A DNA stretch of 53,101 nucleotides from Mycoplasma testudineum (GCF_002245785.1 NZ_NNCE01000007.1:1-53101), one strand, 5' to 3'; shown: positions 1 through 10,895, numbered from the stretch's first letter. The notes: generated by a model not told the origin, from the sequence alone. Numbers and translations are program-made.

Positions 1-126
1 AGTGTTCTCTAACTGTTAATTTTTTCATTTATAAATTTTACTCACTTTCACCCTTTAAAATAAAACAGTCGCTTTCATTCGTTATTTATTTTTTAAATAT
101 AATTAATAAAAATTGAATTATTTTTT

Positions 127-164
127 TATAATTATGTACGAGTAGCATTACAATAAGTTGCTAC
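127..164 (+). promoter_or_regulatory. Promoter -10 and 5'-UTR hairpin of the expressed variable lipoprotein
   Basis: A TATAAT box lies at 127-132. About ten bases downstream, near the expected transcript start, is an inverted repeat GTAGCA (142-147) / TGCTAC (159-164). A similar GTAGC/GCTAC hairpin follows the promoter region of the lipoprotein gene that starts at 15643. The Shine-Dalgarno sequence GAAAGGA lies just before the ATG at 208. No convincing -35 box was found. Confidence 0.5.
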
Positions 165-207
165 AAAACTTTAATAAATATTTATATATTGTTTTTGAAA
201 GGACTAT

Positions 208-3200
208 ATGAAAAAACGTAAATTATTGTTTGGACTAGGGATTCCAGTTGTAACTGGCTTAGCAGCTATTGTAGCTGTTGCATGTAATCCTGGTACAGGC
301 AACTCAGCAGATGAAGAATTTAAAAAAGTTGTTGATGCTATTAGCGGAAAATCTTTTGAAGTAAAAGATACAATGTCAGTTGCATCATTTGGTACAAAAA
401 TCACAGGTTTAACTACTAAAGATACTGCTGGTAAAACTAGTGATATTAAAGCACTTTTTGCAGCTGATTTTAGTACAGCTTTAGGATCTTCAGCGCAAGT
501 TCAAAGCGCTACTTTTACAAGTGCAGATAGTAAATTAAAACTATCATTATCTTACCCTAATACAGATGCTAATATGGAAGCTACATTTACAGTTTCTAAA
601 TTAACAGCTACAGAAACTGTTGACTTAGAAAGTATTTTTACAAAATTAAATGACAAAACTTTTGCTCCTGAAACAGAACATGCACAAAAATCACCTCAAA
701 TGTGAGAAACATGAGCAAAAGGGTTGAATAATGGCAATTTAACAACCGGAATGAAGGCATGAATTAGTGGCAATTTTGATACAGATTTAGGTGCTGCCAC
801 CATTACAAAAGTTGCTGTAACTGCGCCCGCTAATGATGAAGTGACAACTATTATTATGACATTAACATTAAGTAACGGGACTGCAAATAAAGATGTAAAA
901 ATTACAGTTAGCCCATTACCAAGTAAAAAATCATTAGATAGTAAAACTACACCTGAAAATAAAAATCAATTAGATGTCACTGCAGTAAAAACGGCTTTAG
1001 AAAAAATAAGCACTAGAACAACTGTTAATCACAAGAATGATTTACCTGCTGCAACAAATAACTATAATGATGCAGCTAAATTTTTAGCAGATATCAATCA
1101 AAGTAATTTAGATTTGAGAAGTACTAACTTAACTTTTAGCAATTTTAAAAATGATACAAACGCTGGAACTAAATCTTTTACTATAACTATTGCTAAAACT
1201 GGTGCTACAAGCATAGCATTAAATTTCACTGTTAGTGGATTTAAAACTAATGCTCAAGGAGCCCAAGCTGATGTAAATACTGTTAAAAATTCACTAGAAG
1301 CCATAAGTAAAAAAACTACTGTTAATCATAAAAATGATTTACCAATAGCAGGAAATAACTATGCTGATGCAGCTGCATTTTTAGCAGATATCAATCAAAG
1401 TAAGTTAGATCTAAAAGAAACTACATTAACTTTAAGCAATTTTAAAGATGATCCAAATTTTGGGATTAAATCATTTACTATAACTATTTCAAAAACAGGG
1501 GCAACAAGTGCAACAGTTACATTTGCAGTAAGTGGATTCAAAACAACAGCACAAGGAGCTCAAGCAGATATAAATGCAGTTAAAGCTGCTTTAGAAGCTA
1601 TTACTCCTAAAACCACAGTCGGACATAAAAACGAATTACCTACAACGGAAAACGATTATAAAACTGTTGATGAATTACTAACCGATTTAAATCAAAATAC
1701 TTTTGACAGTAAACAAACAACACTAGCTCTAGGTAAAATAACAAATGATGAAGCAGCAGGAACAAAAACAGTTACAATCACTATTTCCAAAAAAGATGCA
1801 GCAACTACAACAACTACAATTACTATAATAGGATTTAATACAACCGCTAAAGTTGCACAAAATGAAGTTGATGCTGTAAAGTCAAATCTAGAAAAAATTA
1901 CATCAAAAGTTACTAAAAGTCATGCATCAAAATTACCAAGCGCAGTAACTAACTATGAAAATTCGAAGGCATTTTTAGATGATATTAGTCAATCAAGTTT
2001 TAATGTTAATGGCTCAGTATTATCGTTAAGTTCATTTACAAATAATGATAAAGAAGGTTCAAAAACATTTACCGTAACAATTACAAAAAATGGAACAACT
2101 GCAACTTCGTCAGTAACTGTAACTGGTTTTAATACAACTGTAAAAGTCGCTCAAGCTGAAGTAGATCATGTTGAAAAATTTTTGAAGGCATTAGGAAATG
2201 ATAAAACTACTTTAAAAATTAATTTATACCCCGATACAAACAACGATTACTCAGAATCAGGGAAATTTTTTGAAGATATCAGTGTGACCGCTTACGATTT
2301 AAAAGGTACAAAATTAAGTTTTAATAAATTTAATAATAATGTTGCAACAGGTATTAAGACATTTGAAATTGTTATTTCAAAAGAAAGTGCTACAAATAAA
2401 ACTGTTCCGTTTACTGTAAAAGGATTTAAAATTGCAGATTCTAAAGCTAAGGCTTGATATGATAAATGATCTGCTGTAACTAATTTTGCTGTAAAACAAT
2501 ATGATGCAAATACTAGTCAACTAGCCTTTACAAGAGGAACAGCACACCAAAAATGGAACACTACAGAAGGAAGTGTTGCAGATAAATTTAATGCCATTTT
2601 AGCTACAAAATTAAATGAAGAAAGTACTCCAACTCTACTAACTGACTATTCACCTGTATTTGAAATTCAGCCAAAAATTGACACAAATGCCGAATCAACT
2701 ACTTTAAAATTAGAATATTACTTAACAAAGGTTGTAAATGATATAACGACTTATTTCAATGCTGATGGAACAGAAGCAGACGCTTTAGAAAAAATTACTA
2801 AGTCAAGCTTAAATCTTTCTGGCATGGTTAGTGATATTAATCAACTAAAAGCACAGGAAAAAAATATGCTTACTGCAACCACTAATTCAGGTTTATATGG
2901 AACACCACGAGGTTTGAAATTAGCGGAGTGAAAAGCTAAATTTAAGACAATTAATCTAAACACTGATGACCCGTGACGCGTTGTACATAGAGAGTTAGCC
3001 CCTAGCTTATTTTCTGAGCAAGATGGTGTAGTAAATAATTTGGATAATCCACAAACTGGAGAAAACGCAAGAGGTATTCCGACTGCCTTAACATTATTTT
3101 CATCTAATGTAGTTGGTGATGATGACAAAATTAAAAAATTTATGGCACGTCTAGAAACAAAAACACAGCTTTTGAACAGGTACAAAAGTACACTACTACA

Positions 3201-3393
3201 AGTTTTTTCAATCACTTTAACATTAAATGGCACAAGTTACGATGCTGTAATTGGAGCTCTAAATGGAAGTGTTGCAGATAGTGTAACTCCATTAAATGAC
3301 GAAGTTATTAAAACATGATTTTTAAATCCATCACGTGATTCATTACAAAATCGACAAGAAAACCCAATCCCATATGAAAATCAAACAGAGTAA
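208..3393 (+). CDS. Large surface lipoprotein with about five 97-residue repeats (expressed copy)
   Basis: A 1061-residue lipoprotein. The N-terminus MKKRKLLFGLGIP is followed by a hydrophobic stretch ending in VAVAC, so Cys26 should be lipidated and the protein exported and anchored on the outside of the membrane. The reading frame crosses several TGA codons (first at 703-705), read as Trp. Residues about 253-745 contain five related units; each has an NNY..A.xFL.DI segment, a GTKSFTITI-like segment and a VSGF-like ending. After the repeats comes a unique C-terminal part of about 310 residues ending at a TAA before a shared bidirectional terminator. Its body from residue 174 onwards is paralogous to the facing reading frame at 3564-5987, while the first 173 residues have no counterpart there. 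A good Shine-Dalgarno, GAAAGGA, supports the start. The function is unknown; adhesion or antigenic variation is inferred from lipoprotein type, repeats and the inversion-like layout. Confidence 0.85.
727..758 (+). repeat. Outer inverted repeat, left copy (32 bp)
   Basis: This 32-bp stretch inside the lipoprotein gene is identical to the reverse complement of 5956-5987. Homology between the two facing genes starts exactly at its first base, and the sequences to the left are unrelated. Recombination between the two copies would invert about 5.26 kb and join the promoter and signal peptide to the other gene body. Confidence 0.8.
964..2442 (+). repeat. Five imperfect tandem coding repeats of about 290-300 bp
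   Basis: Five adjacent units encode the repeated module of the lipoprotein. Units one and two are the most alike (both contain FLADINQS and KTTVNHKNDLP). Units three to five are more diverged. Similar modules occur once or more in the facing gene and once near the N-terminus of the lipoprotein at 14021-15643, so the module is shared among paralogues. Confidence 0.75.
2713..2849 (+). repeat. Inner inverted repeat, left copy (about 137 bp)
   Basis: This segment matches the reverse complement of 4087-4223 over about 137 bases with three mismatches that I can count by eye. It encodes a shared stretch around YYLTKVVND and SSLNLSGMVSDI. It is long enough for homologous recombination between the two facing genes. 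Confidence 0.75.
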
Positions 3394-3428
3394 ATTTTCT
3401 TCTTCATTTCAAATTTAAGAAAATATCA

Positions 3429-3473
3429 AAAAAACAATTGCGGTACATCAAGAGCGTGTAGCAATTGTTTTTT
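3429..3473. terminator. Bidirectional terminator between the two facing lipoprotein genes
   Basis: The arms AAAAAACAATTGC and GCAATTGTTTTTT flank a 19-base loop. The A-run on one side and T-run on the other would allow termination from both directions. This suits two convergent genes whose stop codons lie at 3393 and 3564. Confidence 0.75.
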
Positions 3474-3563
3474 AATTTGTTAGCATTAATATAAACTAAT
3501 AAAATTTATTAGAAATTTAACTAGTATTTTAAAATTTTGTAATTGATTAAATTTGAATATTTA

Positions 3564-5987
3564 TTATTCTCTTTGATCTTCATAAGGCACTGAAGGATCT
3601 GCTGCTTCTTGCGCTGTACGCGATTTAGTTAGAAGTCAGGTTCTATGTATTTCGTTATTTTCAGCATCTGCAGAAGTTGCTCTTCCATTCAATGCACCCA
3701 TAATTGCATCGTAACTTGTGCCGTTTAGAGTTAGAGTAATTGCAAATACATGAACTTTTATCCTATTGTATTGATTAGTTAATCATTTCTTCGTTTCCGG
3801 ATTGGCCATAAAACTTTTAATTTTTTCATAATCATCTACAGCATTTGAATCGAATAATGTAATTGCAGTTGGAACACCTCTTGCCCTAGCACCTGTTTTA
3901 GGATTATCAATTGGATTTATACCATTACTTAGACTACTAAATATACCTGTTGCTATTTGAGTATGAATATTATCTGCATTTACTTCGATGGTTTTAAATC
4001 TTTCTTTTCATTCAGCTAATTTGATGTCAGGTGTACCAGATAAACCTGCCCCAGAATTAATTGTCATTAAATTAGCAGCTTGCGCCTTTAGTTGATCAAT
4101 ATCACTAACCATGCCAGAAAGATTTAAGCTTGACTTAGTAATTTTTTCTAAAGCATCTGCTTCTGTTCCATCAGCATTGAAATAAGTCGTTGTATCATTT
4201 ACAACCTTTGTTAAGTAATATTCAACTTTTAAAGTTGTTGCTTCTGCATTAGTTTGAATTTCTTCGATTTCAAACATAGGTGTGTATTCATCTAAAGTAG
4301 TTGGCGTTTCCGAATCATTCAATGATGTTGTTAATACAGAATTAAATTTCTCTTTAAAATTATTACCATTATCTCAATGAAATTTTGTTGTTCCCCTAGT
4401 TAATCCTAATTGGGATGGGCTAGTACTATATTGTTTTATCTCTCAATCTGTTCTTGAAGCTCATTGATCATATCAAGCCTTGGCTTTAGAGTCAGCAATT
4501 TTAAAACCTTTTACAGTAAACGAGACAGTTTTATTTGTAGCGCCAGTTTTTGAAATTGTAATATCAAATGTTTTAATACCTGTTGCTACATTGTTTATGA
4601 AATTATTAAATAATAAAGTTGTTCTTTTTAACTCAAGGTTATTTTCATTAATATCTTCGAGAAAAGCTGCGACACTAGAATAATTATTGCTTTCAGATGG
4701 ATAAGACGTTGTTGCTTTAGTAGACTTATCTACAAATTTTTTCAAAGCAGCCTCGATAGCATCAACATCAGCTTGTGCATTTTTAACTTCGTAACTAATT
4801 AATGGGCTTACTGTAATAACTTTAATTTGCACTTCTGCAGTTCCCAATGATATTTTTAAAGAAAGTAAAATACTTGTTGCATCATTATCTGCCGGTGCTG
4901 TTGCTTCAATTAATTTAACGATTGCTTCATTTCCTAAATCATCTGAAAAGGTCCCACCAATTCATTCTCTAACAGAAACTGTATTATCAACATCTTTTAG
5001 TGCATCAGCTCATGTTTGTCATTCTTGAGGTGTATTATTTTTATGTACATTGGTTGCTTCATATGTATTTTTAAGTGTAGCTATTACTGCATTAAGTTTT
5101 TCTTTATCTGATTTTTGAATTTTTGAATCATGACTAGGTAAACCAGTTATTGTTATATCTTTTGTTTGGGCATCAGCTGAACCTAAACCTATTGTTAATG
5201 TTAAAACTATTTCGGTTGCTTCAGCACTTGTTGGGCTTGTAGAAGCGATAGATTTAACTTTTGCTTCATTACCTAAATCATTTGCAAATGTACCACCAAT
5301 TCATAATTTAGCCGCTTGAGTTTGATCACCACTATTTAGCAATTTTATTGAACTGTCTCATTCTTGAGGACTTTTATCTTTATTTGCATCATTTGAAATG
5401 TAAGTAGATTTTAAAGCGGCAATAACGTTAGCTAATTTTTCAGCATCTTTAGCCTTAGTATTAGCATCAGTTTTTGTATATCCTGAAACAGATAATTTTA
5501 ATGGACTAGATTTAGATTCATTTTTTGTAACAATGACATTATTAAATGTTTTGGTTCCAGCTAAATCATCATCTGTTGCAATACCTAAACTAACTATTGT
5601 TCCTTTAAGATCAATAATTTTATTAACGTCAGTTAAGAAATTGGTAAATTCATCATAAGTAACTTCCGAAGGAAGTTGGGTTTTATTTGAAACTGTAACT
5701 AAATCAGCTAAATCTGTCAAAGCAGCACTTACTTCATCAACAGCTTTTTTGTCTGTTGCTGCAGTTGTAGAACTATCTAATGATTTTTTACTTGGTAATG
5801 GACTAACTGTAACTTTAGCATCTTTAGTAGTAGTTCCGTTACTTAGTGTTAAAGTCATAACTATTGAAATAGCATCTTCGCTAGCAGGAGTAGTTACAAC
5901 AACTTTTGTGATGGTAGCAACACCTAAATCTGTATCAAAAGTACCTGCAATTCACGCCTTCATTCCGGTTGTTAAATTGCCATTATT
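3564..5987 (-). CDS. Silent, 5'-truncated paralogue of the variable lipoprotein
   Basis: An open frame of 807 residues with TGA as Trp, convergent with and paralogous to the lipoprotein at 208-3393. Homology runs from the shared KAW motif near its 5' end to the C-terminus (LTLNGTSYDA, PYEDQRE). It has no signal peptide, and an in-frame TAA at 5988-5990 closes it immediately upstream of the 32-bp repeat. No promoter or Shine-Dalgarno is visible, so it is probably not translated in this orientation. It carries several diverged copies of the about 97-residue module and one copy very like repeat five of the facing gene. I read it as an alternative surface-lipoprotein body stored in reverse orientation. 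An internal ATG, for example at about 5961, could be called as a start by a gene finder. It could instead be a plain truncated pseudogene. Confidence 0.75.
4087..4223 (-). repeat. Inner inverted repeat, right copy (about 137 bp)
   Basis: Reverse-complement partner of 2713-2849, with three mismatches seen. Crossover here rather than at the outer repeat would exchange only the C-terminal part of the two lipoproteins. Confidence 0.75.
5956..5987 (-). repeat. Outer inverted repeat, right copy (32 bp)
   Basis: Identical in reverse complement to 727-758. It forms the extreme 5' end of the open frame of the silent lipoprotein cassette; the base next to it belongs to a TAA stop. Confidence 0.8.
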
Positions 5988-6067
5988 TTATCAGCCATAA
6001 ATTTCGATACATTTAATATGTAATTTTAACTATTAATTAAATCTATTTTCCATAAATAAAAACAAAA

Positions 6068-6086
6068 AAAGCCTTTTGCAGGCTTT
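6068..6086 (-). terminator. Intrinsic terminator of the ptsI-pfkA operon
   Basis: The stem AAAGCCT / AGGCTTT has a five-base loop and is followed on the minus strand by a run of seven T. It sits five bases after the pfkA stop codon. Confidence 0.8.
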
Positions 6087-6091
6087 AAAAA

Positions 6092-7090
6092 TTATCTAGT
6101 TTTTTGACTATTTAAAAGTGAATATTTTAAAGTCCTTTTCTTTAGTGCTTCTTTATTATCTGGTTTAAAAGCTAAAGCTTCTAAAATTGGAATTGCAGTA
6201 GTTTTACCATTTATTATTCCAATCGCAATCCCGCTTTGCCCTTGGGCTAAATAATTAATAGCATTAGTTGCCATTCTTGTTGCATCTATTCTTTCTCTAG
6301 CACTAGGTATGCCACCACGTTGGATATGACCTAAAACAACTGCTCTAGTATTAACTTTTGTTTTTTCTTGAATCTTTTTAGCTAAATTTTGGACACTTTC
6401 AAAAATAAATTCACTTACAACAATTATCATTGAACGATGTTTATTTACATTCATGATTTCATCAACTTTATTAATAACTTCATCTTCGGAAAGAATTAAA
6501 TCATTACTTACAATTAATTCTGCTCCAGTAGCAATACCTGAATATAAAGCTAAATCACTAGCACCATGTCCCATTGTTTCAACAATAAAACATGAATTAT
6601 GACTTTTAGCAGTGCTTCTAATATTATCAATTGCACTTACAATTGAATTTAAAGCCGTATCATAACCAATTGTAGTATCACTTGAAGTAATATCATTATC
6701 AATAGTTCCTGGAAGTGCTACTGTTTTTACAGCTAATTCATGTAATTTTTGTGCTCCTTGATATGAACCATCACCACCAATTACTAAAAGTGCATCAATT
6801 CCTCTTTTATCTAAATTGCTTTTAGCTATTTTTCTTACTTCAATATCTTTAAATTGCGGATACCGAGCTGAATATATAAATGTACCACTAACATTAATAT
6901 AATCATTAACGTCATATTTACTAGCTAAAACAATGTTATCTTCAACTAAGCCTTTATATCCTTCAATTACTAAATATGGTTCAATATCTTTGGCTCTAGC
7001 TTGTAAAACTGCAGCACGAATAGCACTGTTCATTCCCGGCGCATCACCACCACTAGCCATAATGGCTATTTTATTGATTTTACTTTTCAT
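6092..7090 (-). CDS. pfkA: ATP-dependent 6-phosphofructokinase
   Basis: This enzyme phosphorylates fructose 6-phosphate to fructose 1,6-bisphosphate, the committed step of glycolysis, in the cytosol. The 332-residue length is normal for bacterial PfkA. The N-terminal nucleotide-binding segment IAIMASGGDAPGMNSAIRA, the GGDGS motif near residue 105 and the catalytic PGTIDND motif are all present. The ATG follows the ptsI stop after one base and there is no promoter between them, so the two genes are co-transcribed. This links sugar uptake energy coupling to glycolysis. An intrinsic terminator follows directly. Confidence 0.97.
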   Translation of the reverse strand: MKSKINKIAIMASGGDAPGMNSAIRAAVLQARAKDIEPYLVIEGYKGLVEDNIVLASKYDVNDYINVSGTFIYSARYPQFKDIEVRKIAKSNLDKRGIDALLVIGGDGSYQGAQKLHELAVKTVALPGTIDNDITSSDTTIGYDTALNSIVSAIDNIRSTAKSHNSCFIVETMGHGASDLALYSGIATGAELIVSNDLILSEDEVINKVDEIMNVNKHRSMIIVVSEFIFESVQNLAKKIQEKTKVNTRAVVLGHIQRGGIPSARERIDATRMATNAINYLAQGQSGIAIGIINGKTTAIPILEALAFKPDNKEALKKRTLKYSLLNSQKTR

Positions 7091-7091
7091 A

Positions 7092-8810
7092 TTAATCCTT
7101 TAAGTAACTTTTTAATAAATCTTTTACTTCTTTTTCAGTTTCTAAATCTAAAGCTTTTAAAGCCATTTCTTTAGCTTTTTCATAATTAAGTGATGATATT
7201 AATTTTCGTGCCGGTAAAATTGAACTTGCTGACATTGAAAATTCATATAAACCTAAACCTAATAATAAAGGAATTGCTTCATGGTCTCCAGCCATTTCCC
7301 CACACATACCTACTCAAGCATTACCTTTTTTACCGCCATCTATAACCATTTTAATTAAACGTAAAATCGAAGGATTAAGTGGTTGATATAAATATGACAT
7401 AGTTTCATTCATTCTATCTGCAGCCATTGTGTATTGAATTAAATCATTAGTTCCAATTGATAGAAAATCAGCATGTTTAGCAAATTTATCTGATAATACT
7501 GCTGCAGCAGGAGTTTCAATCATTAAACCAATTTCAATATTACTACGTTTACCAATTATTACTTTTTCTTTTTCAAGTTCTTTATATGTAGTTTCAAAAA
7601 TTTCTTTAGCATCTTTAAATTCATTTACATTTGTTATCATCGGAAACATGATTCCGATTTTTCCAAATTGACTTGCTCTAATTAATGCTCTAAGTTGTGT
7701 TTTAAAAATTTCAGGTTTACTTAAACTCATCCTAATTGCACGGTAGCCTAAAAATGGATTTAATTCATATGGGAATTTAAAATAATTTAATGTTTTATCT
7801 CCACCAATATCTAAAGTTCTAACAACAATTTTTTTATTTTTATCATTAAATTTTTTTATAGTATCTGAATAACTTTTAAATTGCAATTCTTCACTTGGTC
7901 AGTTATTAGAATCCATAAATAAAAATTCACTTCTAAATAAACCAACTGCTTCAGCATCATTTTCTATAACATTATCCATATCAACTACATTTCCAATGTT
8001 AGCAGCTAATTCTACTTTATGTTTATCTAAAGTTAAAGATGGTTTATTTTTAAATTCTTTAACTGAAATAAGGTATTCTTGATATTCTTTAAATTGTCTT
8101 TCAAAAGCTTTTTCTTCTTCTGAATTAGGTTTTAAAATAACGCTTCCGTTTGAACCATCTACAATAATTAAATCATCATTACTTGTATTTTCAAAAACAG
8201 ATTCTAATCCTACTACTGCGGGAATATTTAAAGATCTAGCCATTATCGCACTATGACTAGTTGCACCACCTATGTTTGTAGCAAAAGCTAAAACATATTT
8301 TTTATTAATTCTAGCTGTTTGACTTGGAGTTAAATCTTTAGCAACAATTATTACTTCTTTATCAATATTTGATAAATCAAACAATTTTACTTTAGCAATT
8401 CTTGCTAATATTTTTTTACGTAAATCTTTTAAATCGCTTGATCTTTCTTTCATGTATTCATCATCCATGTTTGAGAACATGTTAATGTATTTTTGATAAG
8501 AATCATCAACAGCAGCCATTGCGCTTAATTTATTTAATTTGATTAAATTTTCAAGTTCTTCAGCAATTATTGGATCTTGCAGCATATCAATATGTGCACT
8601 AAAAATAGCTGCATTTTCATCTTGATTTGCCTCTAATTTATTAACAATTGATTCAAGCTCAATTTCAACTTCTTTTTTAGCATCAAAGTATTTTTTTAAT
8701 TCGATTTCAACAGATGAAAATTGCTTGTCAATTTCAATAATTTCATCGATTATTTTTAATACGCGCCCTTTTGCTATACCGGCGCTTGCTTTTATACCGT
8801 TTATTTTCAT
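7092..8810 (-). CDS. ptsI: Phosphoenolpyruvate-protein phosphotransferase (PTS enzyme I)
   Basis: Enzyme I takes phosphate from phosphoenolpyruvate and passes it to HPr, the first step of all PTS sugar uptake. The 572-residue protein is full length; TGA codons near 7313 and 7898 are read as Trp. The swivelling phospho-His domain carries [13 protein letters not shown] with the active His near residue 185. The C-terminal TIM-barrel PEP-binding part shows [42 protein letters not shown] and a CGEMAGD segment close to the end. It is the first gene of a ptsI-pfkA unit. ptsH lies upstream behind its own terminator, so it is probably transcribed separately. Confidence 0.97.
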
Positions 8811-8863
8811 GTTGTTTTAATAATAAATGAATTTTTACGTTTTAACACATTTATTAAACTAAA

Positions 8864-8895
8864 AAAAGCGCTAGTCAAATTGACTAAACGCTTTT
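8864..8895 (-). terminator. Intrinsic terminator of ptsH
   Basis: A long imperfect hairpin pairs AAAAGCG...TAGTCAA with TTGACTA...CGCTTTT, followed on the minus strand by three more T and then A. It separates ptsH from ptsI. Confidence 0.75.
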
Positions 8896-8909
8896 GTAAT
8901 AAAAGTAAA

Positions 8910-9173
8910 CTAAATCATTTTTTCATCAAGCATAACTTGCTTAATTGCCATAAGTGCTTCAGCTGCATCAGGACCATTAGCCTTGATTTCAAATTCATCA
9001 CCTTTTTTTATTCCAAGTGCCATTACGTTCATAATAGATTTAAGATTTGCTTCTTTATCTTTTCCGGAAATAAAAATATCTGATTTGAATCTACTTGCCG
9101 TTTTAGAAACAATAGCCGCAGGTCTTGCGTGCAGACCAATAGGGTCAATAATTTTTGCTTTAAATTTTTCCAT
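8910..9173 (-). CDS. ptsH: Phosphocarrier protein HPr
   Basis: HPr relays phosphate from enzyme I to sugar-specific PTS permeases. The 87 residues match the family length of about 85-90. The active-site His lies in GLHARPAA near residue 14. The regulatory serine region reads KEANLKSIMNVMALG, so the HPr-kinase Ser46-type site is kept. The start is chosen at the second ATG (9173): AAAGG sits about six bases before it and overlaps the first ATG, and starting there gives the standard HPr N-terminus. A terminator follows the gene. Confidence 0.96.
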   Translation of the reverse strand: MEKFKAKIIDPIGLHARPAAIVSKTASRFKSDIFISGKDKEANLKSIMNVMALGIKKGDEFEIKANGPDAAEALMAIKQVMLDEKMI

Positions 9174-9237
9174 TATCATCCTTTGAATTATTTTAAATAA
9201 TTTATATTTTAACATATCTATTAAACTTAGCATTTTT

Positions 9238-10734
9238 TTAAACTAGTGGTTTAAACATGTTGTAAAGAATTCGTTTTGGTAAATTTAAATATTTAGGAGA
9301 AAAATTCGATGTTTTACTATGACTTTGAGCTTCTAAGATTTCAAAATATTTACTAATTTGTTCAACAATTGTTCCATGTAAAATATCAATATTTTCATAT
9401 TGTGCATAAAAAGAACGAATGTCAAAATTCATTGAACCAACATAAGCAATTTTATTATCAAAAATTCCTACTTTTGAATGATTAAAAAAATCATTCGTGT
9501 TTTTAACAATAAGACCGTATCCAATTAATTGTTCTATTTCAAAATTGCTAATTGAAGCAACAATTTTTTGAGGAGAAAAAGAAGGAAAATATAAAGTTAC
9601 TTCGATTCCTGACATTAATGCAATTTTAATAGCTTGTTTTAAAGGTTCAGTAATTGAAAAATATGGAGTTGCAATTTTGATATTTTTTTGAGCTCTATTA
9701 ATGAGTTTAATAATAGATTCTTCCAAAATCGGGTCGTTTATTTCTGGACCACCACTTACCATTAATAAATCTGCATTTGAATCAATATCTTTTTTAGGTA
9801 TCAATCTTGTTATTGTACTATCAAGACTTAAATCCTGATCAGTTCACCTTTTTCACATTGAAGCAAACAATTTAGCATATTCAATAACATATTCACCTTC
9901 AATGCGGTAATTATAATCTTTAAAATAACCATGATCTTTACCCATAGAAATGTAATTATCACTTATATTAGAACCGCCATTATAAAGAATTTCATTATCA
10001 ATTATTATTGATTTTCGATGATTGCGATATAAATTTGAACTTAAGAAAAATGTAAATTTCAATTGACCAATAAATGAAATTTCAATTCCGTTTTTTTTAA
10101 GTTCATGCCAGCAATGTTTTTTAAGGTTACGTCTGCCATAATCATCAACTAATCATTTAATTTGAATTCCCTGTTTTTTCTTTTTAATTAACTTGTTAGC
10201 TAATTCTTGAAATAGATAACCATCTTCAACTAAGTAAGAAATTAATCAGATATTGTGTTTAGCATTTTCAATTGAATCTAATAGTGAATTAAAATAATCA
10301 TTAGGTTGTATAAATGGTTCAACTTTTGATTCTACTAATTTATTTCTATTAAATCATGACAATTGATTTAATGTTTCATATACATTTTTATCTTTTATTT
10401 CTTTTTTTATTTCAAAATCAACTGTTTGACGAAACTGACTTTTTAAAGCAATATAGTCTTTACGGTGCGGATATTTTTGACCTAAAGTAAAATATAAAAT
10501 GTGACCAGCCAATGGCAAAACTATTATTGTAAATAATCAAGCTAATTTTGCTGAAGAATGCCTTTTTTGTAAAAAAATTATTATTGCACTAATAACACTA
10601 ACAAAATAAACTGAAACTAAAACATATAAAAATATTGTTAAATGAATAATAAATAATGTAGCAAAAAAAGCTACAACTGCAGCTAAAACTAAAATAAAGA
10701 GAATGTATCATCCTCACTCTTTTATTCTTTTCAT
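9238..10734 (-). CDS. cls: Cardiolipin synthase, phospholipase D superfamily
   Basis: Cardiolipin synthases join two phosphatidylglycerol molecules to make cardiolipin in the membrane. The 498-residue frame crosses several TGA codons. Two hydrophobic segments fill about residues 8-55 and a short one follows near 70-85. The two catalytic HKD motifs are intact: HRKSIIID followed by GGSN in the middle, and HSKVGIFD followed by GSMN near the C-terminus. This two-motif plan with N-terminal membrane anchors is typical of bacterial ClsA-type enzymes. The ATG at 10734 begins MKRIKEWGWYILF. A tRNA-Ser gene lies 56 bases upstream on the same strand. Another phospholipase D family role is possible but less likely. 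Confidence 0.9.
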
Positions 10735-10790
10735 AAAATTATTATAAATAATTAAAATAAACAAATATATAGAAAAAGGTAATAAAAAAA

Positions 10791-10881
10791 TGGCGGGTCA
10801 GAGAGGATTTGAACCTCCGCGGGAGTTGCCTCCCCTACATCCTTAGCAGGGACGCCTCTTCAGCCTCTTGAGTACTGACCC
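10791..10881 (-). tRNA. tRNA-Ser (anticodon GCT)
   Basis: The 91-base gene has a long variable arm, typical of serine tRNAs. The acceptor stem is GGGTCAG / CTGACCC with discriminator G and an encoded CCA. The anticodon loop CTGCTAA gives GCT, reading AGC and AGT codons. A TATAAT box lies upstream at 10896-10901. Confidence 0.95.
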
Positions 10882-10895
10882 ACAATCACTAGACT

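Noticed and set aside
703-705. Apparent stop codon TGA splitting the first lipoprotein, and similar splits in ptsI, mnmG, oppA, cysS and others
   Set aside because: The parts are always in the same frame and complete conserved proteins result when TGA is read as Trp, so these are mycoplasma-code genes, not frameshifts or pseudogenes.
964-2442. Repeat array considered as CRISPR or similar
   Set aside because: Units are about 290-300 bp, coding and contiguous without spacers.
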